From Chaetomium olivaceum (Eukaryota; Ascomycota; Sordariomycetes; Sordariales; Chaetomiaceae), in NCBI GenBank assembly GCA_039881045.1, contig JAYWVB010000050.1, positions 1 through 64,000 on the forward strand: a DNA stretch of 64,000 bases, read 5' to 3'. Shown here one piece after another: positions 10,346 to 22,021 of the stretch. The notes beneath the pieces were generated by a model. That model made no database searches, was not told where the DNA came from, and worked only from the letters and a program-made list of their open reading frames with translations. The position numbers and the translations under genes are program-made. The stretch's first letter is position 1. Each line of letters starts with the position of its first letter.

Positions 10346-10445
10346 ATGGGCGTCAAATACATCGGTGTACCAGGTCGGCCCCGAAGGAAGGCATCATGGG
10401 CGTCAAATATATCGGTGTACTAGGTCGGCCTCGAAGGAGAGCATT
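10346..10445. repeat. 50-bp unit, two tandem copies
   Basis: The unit beginning ATGGGCGTCAAATA is repeated exactly 50 bp later with a few substitutions. No coding or regulatory role is evident. From here to the retrotransposon at 10861 I see no gene. Confidence 0.75.
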
Positions 10446-10860
10446 CAGAGGAATAAGATGGGAGATAGGGGAAAGTCCTGGGCTAGTCCCGGCCCATGGT
10501 GGGTTTCAGACCTTGGAGCATTGTTCGTTTGACTTGAATAATTGCCGATGTGTTCTGAGCAATGTATAAGAAGGCCAGTACAACCCGATTATGGGGAGAA
10601 CGGCAGAGTTCAATGTTAGTCTTAATCCACATCTACCGTTGCCCACTAAGCTCTACATCATCGCGCCTTGCAAGCTTGTACCTCTACGCTTCAGCAACTG
10701 CCCTCTTCTTTCTGGATATCTGGTTACATGTGGCTGTTAAATTTCTATCGTTGTCGAAAATCTGGACTATAGCCGTCAAGTCGACACCAACTAAAGTCGA
10801 TTGAGCGTATGCGGACTGTCCGATGAATCACATCCTCTCTTGGTAACGGGATGCTACGAG

Positions 10861-11305
10861 TGTGACGAACCTCTCCTGGACCTCGTCCTGTTAGGGTTCA
10901 GTCTGATTGAAGGTGTTTTGCAAAGGTACTAGGTTCGGTGTAGCCAAAAGGTGCACAACAAAGACTTGTCTCAACAGTAGGCTCTCGAGCTTGTAGCGAA
11001 CTGTAGTTGTGATTGCTAACTGGAGAACTCCCAGAGCTCTCCAGAACGAGTGACTATATACTATCTAATTCCTGGGTGCTCAGTGTGCTCAGTATGTCCT
11101 TGGCAACTGATCTCACTGATCAGTGTTGAGCCGTCCCGGCTCCTTATTGGTGGTCCTGTCCTGGTGCTCAGTGTGCTCAGTATGTCCTTGGCAACTGAGC
11201 TCACTGATCACCCTGACCACTTCCTAGCTATCTGATTGGTCTAGCTAATGGCTGGCTCGGGGCGTCCCGCGCCCCGGGGTTCCACCTGTTGGCATATCCG
11301 TGACA
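10861..11305 (-). repeat. 3' LTR of the Ty3 element
   Basis: 445 bp, starting TGTGACGAAC and ending CCGTGACA. It contains a near-perfect 48-bp direct repeat at 11075-11122 and 11163-11210 (one mismatch), possibly a promoter or enhancer duplication. It is the 3' LTR because the coding strand is minus. Confidence 0.92.
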
Positions 11306-11432
11306 CGATGCCCCTCCTCCAGGGCTGACGTCCCGTCGGCCACGTTTCCCAGCCAACTTCCTGAAATAGTGCCAACAGTCCCCGATCTGTCTTGGTGAGT
11401 GATTTCCCCGCATCTTCCCTCATCAATTCGTC

Positions 11433-12078
11433 ATGGCTGATGGTGTAAAGAAACGAAAGCGAAAGCAAAAATCCAGCACCGAGCGTCGGCATACTCGCGC
11501 GACACTGTCCAATTTTGTTGGTACCGAAATGGTGAAGTGTACTCGTTGCAAGGAAAAGAATCTCCCAGATTGCAGGGCTTCCGAGAATTCCGACGTCTGC
11601 GGTAATTGTCTATCCGTGGGCAATCACCTGTGCGACGCCTTTGGTTTCGGCGATTCCGCTGTCCGCCGCATCGTCGACGAGGAGCGTGATTTGGACGAGC
11701 AGGAGCGTGCTGCGACGGATGCAATCCGTACCGCGCAGCGCGAGCTTCTGAATGCGAATCGCGATCTGGCGACGGCGCTGGCGAAAGCCGATCGTTTGCG
11801 GACCCAACGCCTGGCCCTGAAGCGCAAGGCGTTGGCGATGTTCGATCAGGAGGGAAAAGTGTTGGAGGAACAAGAGCGTCGTGAGGCTGCTACCTCGGCA
11901 CCTGGCCCTGCTTGGTCCCAAGGGTATGTTCCCCTTCTCCCCTTGATGGTCCTTGCTGATTTGTTCTAGTTTTTCTTTGGACGACCCCTTCCTCGCCGGG
12001 GTCGACTTATCTGGAGGGGTTCCTTTGGTCGGTCTGGGTTCCTCCGATGGAAGTCCTCCAGCTCCTCGGGGCAGTTGA
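11433..12078 (+). CDS. Antisense Cys-rich/coiled-coil gene inside the retrotransposon (199 aa, one intron)
   Basis: It lies between the 3' LTR and the end of pol, on the opposite strand. Exon 1 is 11433-11923; a 46-nt intron (GTATGT...CTGAT...TTCTAG, 11924-11969) joins exon 2, 11970-12078, which ends GSPPAPRGS. Visible parts: a basic N terminus (KKRKRKQK), a Cys motif MVKCTRCKEK...CRAS...CGNCLS...CDAFGFG (residues about 33-70) that could bind metal, and a charged helix predicted as coiled coil from about residue 75 (VDEERDLDEQE onward). Exon 2 overlaps the chromodomain end of pol in antisense. The frame is intact although the host element's other frames are broken. Function is unknown; a retrotransposon-encoded regulator or nucleic-acid-binding protein is an inference. 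Confidence 0.62.
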
Positions 12079-15000
12079 AGTTCGTAGCGGGTTGCCATGA
12101 ATTGTCTTCGGGGCCGAACCCCAGCCATTTGACCAAGTACTCGATCCGTCCCTTTGTGATGCGTGAATCCAGAATTTCTTCGACATCCCAGAGTTCCTCT
12201 TCGTCTTCTGCTTCGACACCCTTGTCGAGTCTCGCGTTCTTGGGCGCTGGTTCCAGAAGCGAGATGTGGAAGACGTTGGTCCGTAGTCGCATTGTTGAGG
12301 GTAACGCGAGTGCGTAATTGTTCTCCGAAATCTTTTTGTCGATCTTAAACGGTCCGATTTTGCGAAAGTCGAGCTTCCTGCTTGGTCGTTTCGTGCGAAG
12401 ATTCCGAGAGACGAGATAAACTTATCCCCCTCCTCCAGGCGAGGTCCCTCGAGCCTGGTTCTGTCGTAGAACTTCTTCATCCTGGTTCGTACGAACTCGA
12501 GTTCTTCCTTGAGCATCGCATGCAGCGAGCTCATTTTGTTGGCTTTGACTGCCGCCCTGGGCACCGAAACATCGGGTCCCTGTCGCAAATCCGCTTCGTA
12601 GCCGTAATTCGCGAAGAATGGCGTGACCTTCGTGGTTCCGTGACGGTGGTGTTGTAGGCGAGTTGCGCCGTTGGCAGCAGCTCGACCCAATTGTCCTGCT
12701 GGAAATTGACATACAACCGTAGGTATTGTTCGACAACCTGGTTGAGTCGTTCCGTCTGTCCGTCCGTTTGTGGGTGGTAAGCGGTCGAAAGCTTACTCTT
12801 CGTACCCAGCTTCGTCATCAGAGCTTGCCAAAACTTTGATGCGAACTTCGTGTCTCTGTGTGATCCATTCCTCCGGCCATCCGTGGACCGAGGTGATGTT
12901 GCGATAGATCACGTCTGCGAGTTGTTCCGCTGACCATGACTCCTTGTACGGGAGGAAGTATACTCCACTTGGTGAGTCTGTCCACCATTGTGAGGATGCT
13001 GTCGTATTCCACTCCCGTTACTGAATCCTTGGATTGGTAGTTTGGTGATGAAGTCCATTGTCACCGAACTCCATGGTCGTTCTGCGACTGGCAATGGCTG
13101 CAACAGTCCGTATGGTTTGTGTCGTGGTGGTTTGCTTCGTCCGCAGAGGTCGCACTCTGCTAAGACAGCTTCTGTCGCCTGTTTGATTTCTGGGAAGTCG
13201 TAATTTTGCTTGACTTTCGCAATTGTTTTGCTGATTCCCATGTGTCCTCCGAGCTTCGACTCGTGAATTTTCCGAATGAGCTCCTTTTGGTCGCTGAGCC
13301 TGACGTAGGCCTTGTCGTGGTACCAGAGTCTCGTTCCTTCAAGTCGCAATCCCGCGATCTTGGATTCTGGCTCTTCTTGCCATGCATCGCGCTCGTTGTC
13401 CGCGATGGTTCCTTGGAAGTCCCGTTCCAAACGTTGTTCCCTGAAGGCCGCACAGCATTCTACAAACTGTTGCAGAGGCCTGGCTTCGGGATCTTCCGAC
13501 TGTTGCTGAAGTGCTGCGATCTCGTAGTCTTCAGTCGGTTGGGAAGCATGCCGTAGCGATCCGTCTGTCTGTTGATGTAGCAATGGTGGTGAGGCTTCAG
13601 ATGTGTTGTCGTGGTGATCCGCTCGTCTACTCAAGGCGTCCGCTCGTGCGTTCTCTGAGCCTTTCTTGTAGTGGATCGTGAAGTTGAATTCGGACAGAAA
13701 CTCTGCCCATCGAGTTTGTCGTCCGTTCAGCACCTTCGTGGTGGTGAAGTATCGTAAGTTTTTGTGGTCCGTGTACACCTGAACTTCGTGTGTTGTGCCG
13801 CTGAGGTATGGTCTCCATTCCTGAAACGCTTCGATAATTGCGAGAAGCTCCTTGTCGTGGATCGGGTAGTTGAGTCTTGGTCCTTCGAGCTTTTTGGAAA
13901 AGAACGCAACTGGATGAAGCTTGCCGTCCTTGTCTCTCTGGCCAAGTTGCCCTCCGATTGCGAAGTCCGAAGCGTCAGCTTCGACTTCGAAAGGTGTGTT
14001 CGGGTCAGGCAGCATGAGCACAGGATCGGCGATGATTGCTTCGCGGATCCGTTGGAAAGCCTGCTCGTGCTCCTGTTTCCATTGGAATGGGCATCCTTCT
14101 TCGTAAGTTCGTGTAGAGGTCTCGCGATGTCGCCAAAGTTCTTGATGAACATTCTGACAAAGTTGGCGAATCCGATGAATCCTCTGACTTCTGTGGCGTT
14201 CGTTGGTGTCGGCCACGTCCTGACAGCTTCCAGTTTCTCGGGTTCGATCTTGACCCATCCCGGGGAGATCTCATAACCCAAAAACACTGTCTTCTTGACG
14301 TGAAACTCGCTTTGTCCTTGTTGACTGACAACTTGTGCTCGTGCAGTGCATCCAGCACCTGCCGCACATGTTCCTTGTGTTCTCGAGTGTCTTGGAGTAG
14401 ATGAGGATGTCATCCAAGTAACAGACCGCAAACTTGTCGAGGCAATGCCGAATTGCATGGTCGATAGCGGCTTGAAACGTCGCTGGTGCGTTGGTCAACC
14501 CAAACGGCATGACGAGGTACTCGTAGTGCCCGTAGGGTGTCCGAAAAGCCGTCTTCCATTCGTCTCCTTCCTTGATGCGGATGTGGGCGTACGCTGTTGG
14601 AAGGTCGAGTCGCGTGAAGTATTGTGCCCCTGACAGCTGGTCGCGAAGCCTCGAGATCAGTGGCAGTGGGTAGCGGTTCTTCACCGTCTCGTTGTTCAAC
14701 TGTCGGTAGTCCACGCACATCCTGAGCTTCCCATCTTTCTTTGGAACGAAAAGGACTGGGTAGCCCGCCGGCGATGTCGATGGTCTGATGTGCCCTATCT
14801 CGAGGTTCTTTTCGAGATAGCTCCTCAACTCTGCATCTTGCTTCTCGTTGGTGTGGTACACCTTGAAGAATTTCAACTGGGCTCCTTCCTTGAGTTTGAT
14901 CTCGTGATCCCAAGGTCCGTGGTCTGGTAGCCCTGCGAGATGTTTTGCTGTGAACGCCGGGTGCCCCTTGTAGTCGTCTGGGATCTGTCCCGTCTTCGCG

Positions 15001-16466
15001 TTCTTCGCCGTACCTTCGTAGTACGCGAACTTGTGTCCTGACTCGATGAATGATGCTTCGAGTTCCTTGACTTCTTTTGATGTCAGCTCGATGTTTGCTG
15101 CCTCGAGCTGAGTGACCCATTGTTCGTGTTTGAGCATTCCGTGCTCGTCGACTGAGACGACGGCGATGGTTCGTTCCTCCCGTGTCTGCTTCTTTCGTCG
15201 TGTGCCGCTTCTTCCGGATTTCAGAGTACGTCCTTCTGTACTGGCTGCTCCTGCGGTGGGCCCGTAGAGGGGGTTTGTTCTGACCCGCTGCTCGTTCGTG
15301 GCTCCTGTTCTGCGCGTTCTCCCATCGAGTTGGTTGGATGCTCCCGCCGTTCCCGCGGTTGCAGATGGCCATCTCCCTTCCAACTGATGTCCGGGTCATA
15401 GTCCCTGTGCCATGGGCGTCCGAGAATCATGTCTTTCTCCGGCCCCATGTCCACAATATCGAATACCACTTGGGTGGTCTTTCCTGCCACCTCAATGTCG
15501 AGTGGTTCTGTTTCTCGTCGTACCCATTGTGTGTCGAATGGTCCTTTGATGACGTGTGGTTGTCTCTTGATCCTCCATGGGATTCTGAGTTGATTCACAA
15601 ATGTGGGCGAGATGAGATCCATCTGCGCTCCTCCATCCACTAACGCGAGGGCCTCGAATTTCCCCCATCGCGCGTGATCCAGAGCCTGTTGTCTGGCTTG
15701 GTGCTTCTTACAGCAGCTACTTCGTGTTCGCCTGCTGGGAGGTCGTTATAAGGCTTCTGTTTGCGCCAGTTCTTCCTGTACTGCGCGGCCTGTCTCCGTT
15801 GTTGTGGAGTTAGAGACTTCCGGGCCCCTCGGAGGGCCCTGAGCCGTTTCCCAAGCTCTCGTGGTGTTTCAAGGCGTCCCTGTCCGCACCTTGGCTTGCG
15901 GCGTCGATCGTTCGGTGTTCCTGGAGCCATTGGCTCATCCAGGGTTCGATTCGTCTCCTGGTGCTGGGTCTTCGCTGATAGACCTTCTTCCGTTGTTCTG
16001 CGTGTTCCCGCAACTTGTCGTCTGCGTGGATGACACAGTCTGCCTCAATGCAGTTTTGCATTCCTCCGATCATTCTGCACGCTTGTGGCCAGGCGTTCTT
16101 GGGTTTGGCCCTAAGTCGCTTGTCGTTTGCCATTCCTATGTCCCATGACAGGGCTGGTGGTGCGCATCCGTGATCGTATACCCATGTCGTGGGTAGTGGT
16201 TGGCCGGTTTGATTCTGGTTCCTGATGGGCCAGTGGTCGTAGTGGAGTTTGCTCTGAAAGTGGTAGCGACACTCATGTGCTACGCACTGGAACCAGGGGA
16301 GGTAGATGTGATCCCATCTCCTTGGGTTCAGTCGGTGGTGGTCCCCTTCCATCAGTCGAAACGCGTCCGACACTCCTCGGAGTCCTTGAGTCTCGAGGTC
16401 TTCCGTGCTTCTTCCTGGGGCGAGGTACTGGTTCCGCGCCCAGTACTCGTCCCAGTCTTGAGTCAT
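11966..16466 (-). pseudogene. pol: pol polyprotein of the Ty3 chromovirus (frameshifted)
   Basis: Starts at the ATG at 16466, which overlaps the stop of the upstream frame as ATGA. Domains in order: an N-terminal region of unknown role (WDEYWARNQYLAPG); aspartic protease with a variant active site LALVDGGAQMDLIS (15650-15600); reverse transcriptase with CVDYRQLN, LVMPFGLTNAP and YLDD (15000-14400); RNase H with EADASDFAIGG and TDHKNL (14020-13700); integrase with an H2C2 finger (H..H near 13250, CDLC) and MVDRLTKW...YHPQTDGQTERLN (13000-12700); and a C-terminal chromodomain (YLVKWLGFGPEDNSW, about 12110). Breaks are seen near 15900, 15665, 15300, 14385, 14260, 13010, 12830 and 12600-12400. 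All are frame changes rather than nonsense codons. Confidence 0.88.
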
Positions 16467-16915
16467 CTGCCCCTTGCTGCGTCGTTCTTCCTGAGCAGAG
16501 GTAGATTTCTCCGGGTGCTGGACCCCGTTCTACAATCTTCTGCCGGTTCTGTGGGTCCGTCCCAGGGGGTATAGTCGAACGTTGTCCCGATCTGCTCTTC
16601 GTGTAGGATCCTGGCTTCCTCTGTGATCCTGTCGAGGTGCTGGCCGATCGCCCCGTGGGTGTTGGTGAGTTCTTGTACCCCTTCCTGGATTGAGTCGAGT
16701 TCAGCGCGGAGTCGTCCATACTGCTCGTTTCTTTCCTCAAGTGTCTTTTCGAGTTCCGCTTTCTCGTCCTCGAGCCGATAGACTCGTTCTCTGAGTTCCA
16801 GGACTCGCTTCTGCAGGAAAGCTAGGTTGGGTCCTGTGTTTTTCTTCGGCGTTCTGCCGGGTTCGCCAGTGTCCGTCGTCTTGCTGGACCAACCCGAGCC
16901 CCAGTCTCCTGCCAT
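16463..16915 (-). CDS. Coiled-coil open frame between gag and pol of the Ty3 element (150 aa)
   Basis: The ATG lies two bases after the gag stop (TAG CA ATG), and the TGA stop overlaps the pol ATG as ATGA. Residues about 34-95 form a heptad-rich charged helix (LQKRVLELRERVYRLEDEKAELEKT split over two lines of heptads). No enzymatic motif is visible. The tight stop-restart junctions on both sides suggest translation by termination-reinitiation, or that this is a spacer domain between gag and pol. The frame is unbroken. Confidence 0.55.
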   Translation of the reverse strand: MAGDWGSGWSSKTTDTGEPGRTPKKNTGPNLAFLQKRVLELRERVYRLEDEKAELEKTLEERNEQYGRLRAELDSIQEGVQELTNTHGAIGQHLDRITEEARILHEEQIGTTFDYTPWDGPTEPAEDCRTGSSTRRNLPLLRKNDAARGR

Positions 16916-16917
16916 TG

Positions 16918-18121
16918 CTAGGGCGAAACGTGGAGGTGCAACTCTCCTTCATCGTCGGTCTCGATAAGGGTGTTGCTGGGACCTTCAGTCGGTCCTTCCT
17001 GATCTGGGTCCGTCAGGGCGGATTCTTGGTCGTTGGCCCTGTCAATGTCGTATTCGAGGTCGTCCTGCGTGTAGCTGGCTGCGGCGACCTCCTGAATCCG
17101 GACTCTCTTCCCGACCGTGGCCTGGTCGATGGTGGCGGCCTCCTTTCCTGGAACCGGTCGCCATTCTTTCTTGCTGCGACAGTCACGCTTGAAGTGACCC
17201 TTCTTGCCGCAGTTGTAACAGGTGATGCCTGACTTGTCCTTGGCACCATCCTTTCTTCCTGCCCAATGCGCCTGGGCGGCGTCGACGTCCATGGGTCCTG
17301 CGTGGGTGCCGTAGGAAGTGCTCTTCTGTTGTCGTTTCTTCCCTGTGTTGGCCGTGCTCCCACTTCCTTGGGTTCCTGGCACGAATCGTCCCTGTCCCTT
17401 CCGCTGCTGCTTCCTTGCGTACTGGCGGTCATCGATCCTGATGGCTTTGGCGATGTACTCGTCAAGGGTGGCAGGGCGGTCCTCCTTGTACAGCTCGTCC
17501 TTGACGTCATCCTTGAGCCCGTCGTAGAACAGTTGCATCAGGCCTTCTTCATTGATTCCGGCCCTGATGGAGTCTTGTCTGAACAGTGTGGCGTAAGCCG
17601 ACGTGGACTTGGTCTGCCGTAGTCTCGCGAGTCGGTCCTGGGCGTGGACTCTTTCGTCCTGGTCCCCGAACACCTTCCGAAGTTCCTTTTCGAATTGGTC
17701 GTAGTCCTCGAACACCGTCTTGGTGAAAGCTTGCTGCTTGACGCTGGCGTGGTCGACATAGTCCTTGAGCGTGGGCTCGAACCAGCGTGCCGCCTGGCCC
17801 GTGAGTCTCGACGCGACGTATCGAGTCTTGGTCTCCTCATCGGGGAACCTGGCGTCGGTAGTGTTCCATGTAGGACGACATCTCGGTGAGGAAGCGCGAG
17901 AGGTCTTCCTTCTTCCCGTCGAACTTCTCGGGTGCTTCGATCTTGAGCTTGTTCTTCCCCACATCGTCGACCTTGGTGTGGACTTCGTTGATGAGGTCCT
18001 GGTGTTCCGCTGCTTCTTTCTCGAGCGCGGTTATCTTGTCCTGCAGGGACTTGATGATGACGCTGAGGTCGGTGGGTGAAGCTGGAGTTGCCATATCGAT
18101 ATCGGAGCCAGTGGTGCTCAT
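16918..18121 (-). pseudogene. gag: gag of the Ty3 element (one frameshift)
   Basis: Begins MSTTGSDIDMATPASP at 18121 with a predicted coiled coil, then KFDGKKEDLSRFL typical of Ty3 capsids. The frame changes near 17850 and continues with the capsid core (RFPDEETKTRYVASRLTG, RWFEPTL, FGDQDE) and one CCHC knuckle, CYNCGKKGHFKRDC, about 17205. It stops at 16918. Length with the shift bridged is about 400 residues, usual for a fungal Ty3 gag. Confidence 0.85.
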
Positions 18122-18175
18122 GGACGTATTGCCTTCAATCCTGAACTGTAACAGAGTTAAAGGGAGTTAGCAACG

Positions 18176-18619
18176 TGTGACGAACCTCTCCTGGACCTCG
18201 TCCTGTTAGGGTTCAGTCTGATTGAAGGTGTTTGCAAAGGTACTAGGTTCGGTGTAGCCAAAAGGTGCACAACAAAGACTTGTCTCAACAGTAGGCTCTC
18301 GAGCTTGTAGCGAACTGTAGTTGTGATTGCTAACTGGAGAACTCCCAGAGCTCTCCAGAACGAGTGACTATATACTATCTAATTCCTGGGTGCTCAGTGT
18401 GCTCAGTATGTCCTTGGCAACTGATCTCACTGATCAGTGTTGAGCCGTCCCGGCTCCTTATTGGTGGTCCTGTCCTGGTGCTCAGTGTGCTCAGTATGTC
18501 CTTGGCAACTGAGCTCACTGATCACCCTGACCACTTCCTAGCTATCTGATTGGTCTAGCTAATGGCTGGCTCGGGGCGTCCCGCGCCCCGGGGTTCCACC
18601 TGTTGGCATATCCGTGACA
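18176..18619 (-). repeat. 5' LTR of the Ty3 element
   Basis: 444 bp, identical by eye to 10861-11305 except for one missing T (GTGTTTG against GTGTTTTG). Followed by the right copy of the ACGAG target duplication. Confidence 0.92.
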
Positions 18620-18624
18620 ACGAG

Positions 18625-18977
18625 TCAATTATAGCGGTTACACTCATTATGAACGACATTTGCGAGGCTAGGTCTGCCGGGCTTAACTTTACATTATTAA
18701 ATTAACTAGTGATTTACTAGAGAGATCGAGTTGATAGAACCTACAAGTATATCTTATCTGTGTCTAGCTTAAGTAGTTCCCGGTTATCTAAATCCGTGCA
18801 GTTCGGCTATAAATAACCCGAATTGAGCTCCGCACACGGAGGCAATGCCAAGGGAGGGGGTTCGGCTAAGCTAGTAAATACATATATATGCCATACCTCA
18901 AGCATTTATCCAAGGATAGTACCATTTTGAGACCTCAAAACTGCGTTTCTTTCTCCGCTCAACACCTCGACCCCGCC
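18625..18977. other. Intergenic, AT-rich
   Basis: No gene recognised between the retrotransposon and the mutarotase gene. An AT-rich stretch runs 18630-18780. Confidence 0.5.
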
Positions 18978-19450
18978 ATGTCTCAGCTTTGGTCTTCCCC
19001 AAAAAGCCCTACCAGCGCCGGTCATCTCCAGTACCCAGGCCGCCGCTTTGCGCAGATTGTTAAATTGAAGCCAGAGTTTATCGGCAAATATAAGGAAGTT
19101 CACGCTGCTGTTTGGCCCGAGGTGCTCGAGCAGATCAAAGATTGCAACATTCAGGATTGTACATTTGCCATTTTTATAAGTGTTTGAACCCTCTAGACAC
19201 CCGTTCTAATCAGCCGGCCACAGATAGCATCTTCCACGACCCGGAAACGGGCATTCTCTTTGCGAACTTTAAATATGTTGGGAACGACTACGAAGGAGAT
19301 ATGGAACGTATGCGGCAAAATCCGAAGGTCCAGGGGTGGTGGCGCATGACAGATGGTATGCAAGAATCACTCGTGCTAGGGGCCAAGGATAGCGAATCCG
19401 GGGAACCGTCGTGGTGGAAGCCAATCGAGGAGGTATTCTACAATGCCTAA
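18978..19450 (+). CDS. RhaM-like L-rhamnose mutarotase family protein
   Basis: Exon 1 is 18978-19179, a 44-nt intron (GTGTTT...CACAG, 19180-19223) follows, and exon 2 is 19224-19450; this gives 142 residues against about 104 for bacterial RhaM. Family features: GRRFAQIVKLKPEFIGKYKE, HAAVWPEVLEQI, the IFHDPETGILFANFKY strand, QGWWRMTDGMQ, and a C-terminal EEVFYN. The family interconverts anomers of L-rhamnose or related deoxysugars. The start at 18978 has a good context (CCGCCATGT); an in-frame ATG at 18888 would add 30 residues. Without the intron the frame stops at TGA just after the splice site. Confidence 0.75.
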
Positions 19451-19945
19451 ATGTAGAAACGGGTCGAGATAAAGAGAAAGTAAAAAAGTCCTCTCAATTA
19501 GTCCCTTGATCGCTTGGAGAATGTTGAGTAACCTCTTTCCTATAATTGTATTTCAATTGGATTCTTATCATCTTATTGGAGTCCCGACACCCCTAATTAC
19601 ATTTGGGACATTAAAGCTTCTATTGCTAACTGCTTCGCAACAAATGTCCGGTGATATTTGAGTGACTGGGACTTTTGAAGGGTGCAAGGAACGGACATTC
19701 GGGGATATAAGAAGCTCCAGCAAGAAATGAGTATCCTCTATCCAACGTAGTGACGTCAACAACCTATCCATTTTGTCGATCGCCGGGGACAAGGTGGAGA
19801 AAGCAGAAATGGCCTGGACAATACTTTACCTATATAATATAATCCATACATCACCCTTAGCAGGCCAAAACCTACACAGGCAAGGCAGGCACTTGTACGC
19901 AACATTCACGTTCCTCGTTGGGCTTGACCAATTACACTCTGGCCA
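19451..19945. other. Intergenic
   Basis: Probable promoter region of the oxidoreductase gene. No further gene is seen. Confidence 0.4.
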
Positions 19946-22021
19946 ATGGAGATCTCTAATCCTAAGGTCCGAACGCGGGATTCCATTACGGACATCTGGG
20001 GCGCCCGGACTCCATACAAAGATGAATGGCCCACTAGAGTGGACATGGCGTGCGATGAGGAACCTGAGCTTTGGGTTCAGAGCGCTTGTGTGTTATGCAG
20101 GTAATTAAGAGACTAGCCGAAGTTCTCAATATCCTGCTTTCACTGACACATTCAAGCAATGGCTGCGGCGTCGACATTGGCGTCAAGAATAACAAGGTTA
20201 TCGGAGTTAGAGGGAGAGCCTCGGACCGTGTAAACAAGGGGCGTCTGGGGCCCAAAGGACTAACCGGGTTGGTACTTCCCCGACATACTCAATAGCGTCG
20301 CTTATATTTGGTGGCGCGTTTTAGTTGGAAAGCCCTACACAGCAAGGACCGCCTCACCCATCCTCTGGTGCGGAAGAATGGACATCTTGAGCAGGTCTCT
20401 TGGGATGAAGCGATGAACTTGATTGTCGCGAAGTCGAAGGAGCTGCAGCAACACCTTACCAACCACAGCATTGCCTTCTACACCAGCGGCCAACTTTTCC
20501 TTGAAGAATATTATGCGCTGGCTTTAGTCGGTAAAGCTGGCCTGCATACTCTACACATGTGAGTAAACACTCGTAAACGTGACCCGGCCAGCATTCACTA
20601 ACTCTTATGCAGGGATGGCAACACCCGTCTCTGCACTGCAACGGCCGCCGCCTCGTTGCGAGAGTCCTTTGGCTCTGATGGCCAGCCGGGCTCATATAGC
20701 GATATTGACTACACTGACTGCTTGTTTATGGTAGGACATAACACGGCAGCCACGCAAACCGTCCTATGGTCGAGAATCTTAGACCGCTTAGAAGGTCCAC
20801 TTCCGCCCAAGATCATCGTGGTGGATCCCAGATTATCCGAGACGGCACGCAAGGCCACCGTTCACCTCAAGCCCAAGGTTGGCACAAACCTTGCCTTACT
20901 CAATGGCATCCAACATCTGTTGTTCAAGAACGGATGGATAGACGAGGAGTATGTTTCTGGACACGTCATTGGCAGGGACGAGCTGGAAAAGGTTGTTGCC
21001 GACTATGATCCCCAGTCCGTTGAAAATATCACTGGGGTGCCCGCCGAGCAGTTGAAGGAGGCAGCATACATTATTGGCACTACGAAGAGTTTGGTCTCGA
21101 CGGCTCTCCAGGGAGTGTATCAGTCCAACCAAGCAACTGCTAGTGCTTGCCAAATCAACAACATCAACCTGCTCCGGGGACTGATTGGGAAAGCCGGGAG
21201 TGGTATTCTCCAAATGAACGGCCAGCCCACGGCCCAAAACAACCGCGAAGCAGGATGTGACGGCGAATTCCCCGGGTTCCGCAATCACCAGAACCCCAAC
21301 CACATGCAGGAGCTAGCAAGGCTGTGGAACATCGACCCCATTAAGGTTCCGCATTGGAACGTGCCAACGCATGTGCAAAACCTGTTGAACTACATCGAGA
21401 GCGGTTCTGTCAGGATGTTCTGGATCAGTGGCACTAACCCGCTTGTCAGCCTACCAGACTTACCGCGGGTTAGAAGACTTCTTACTCAGCCGGGACTTTT
21501 TGTTGTCTGTCAGGACATCTACCCAAACGAAACCACGTCTCTCGCTGATGTGGTCCTCCCAGCCGCCCAATGGGGTGAAAAGACGGGGTGTTTTACGAAT
21601 GCTGACCGCACCGTCCACATCTCGCACAAGGCGGTCGACCCGCCGGGCGAGTGCAAATCCGATCTCGACATCTTTCTGGATTATGCTAGGAGAATGGGTT
21701 TCAAGAACAAGGACGACAACGATTTGTTCCCCTGGGATTAATAGATAGAGCAACCTATATGACCAAAGTTAACGTTTGCGAGTTTTGGCCCAAAACTCTC
21801 AAAACCAGCGTTGATCGAAAGCTCTCGCAAAGCCCTATCTAACCACGCCACGTGCACCGACGCGCAACCTGCGGCGCGGCCGCAGTGGGCGTGGAAAGAA
21901 GGACGATCCGGGACACGCAGTCGCCCTGAAGAAAATCCATCGCCGACGCACGGACCGACGAGCTGCCGACCCACCCATAGTTGCCCAGACAAGCACCCCC
22001 TGAACCCCTGAGTGGAACAGG

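Larger units (their letters stand above)
10861..18619 (-). mobile_element. Ty3/gypsy chromovirus LTR retrotransposon, full length, sense strand minus
   Basis: Two 444-445-bp LTRs with TG..CA ends flank gag (CCHC), an extra coiled-coil frame and pol (protease, reverse transcriptase, RNase H, integrase, chromodomain). The flanking target duplication is ACGAG (10856-10860 and 18620-18624). A purine-rich tract (GGAGGAGGGGCA on the minus strand) abuts the 3' LTR at 11306. The primer-binding site next to the 5' LTR, starting CGTTGCTAAC on the minus strand, was not matched to a tRNA. The LTRs differ only by one T in a T run, which points to recent insertion, yet gag and pol carry many frameshifts. 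Confidence 0.92.

Noticed and set aside
11050..11235. Short frame, duplicated at 18364-18549
   Set aside because: It lies entirely inside the two LTRs and is duplicated with them.
15930..15970. tRNA B-box-like GGTTCGATTC
   Set aside because: It lies in the pol region of the retrotransposon, with no matching A box or cloverleaf.
6311..18619. RIP-mutated repeats
   Set aside because: The repeats keep high GC and show frame changes rather than the many C-to-T nonsense codons expected of RIP; a formal TpA/ApT index was not computed.
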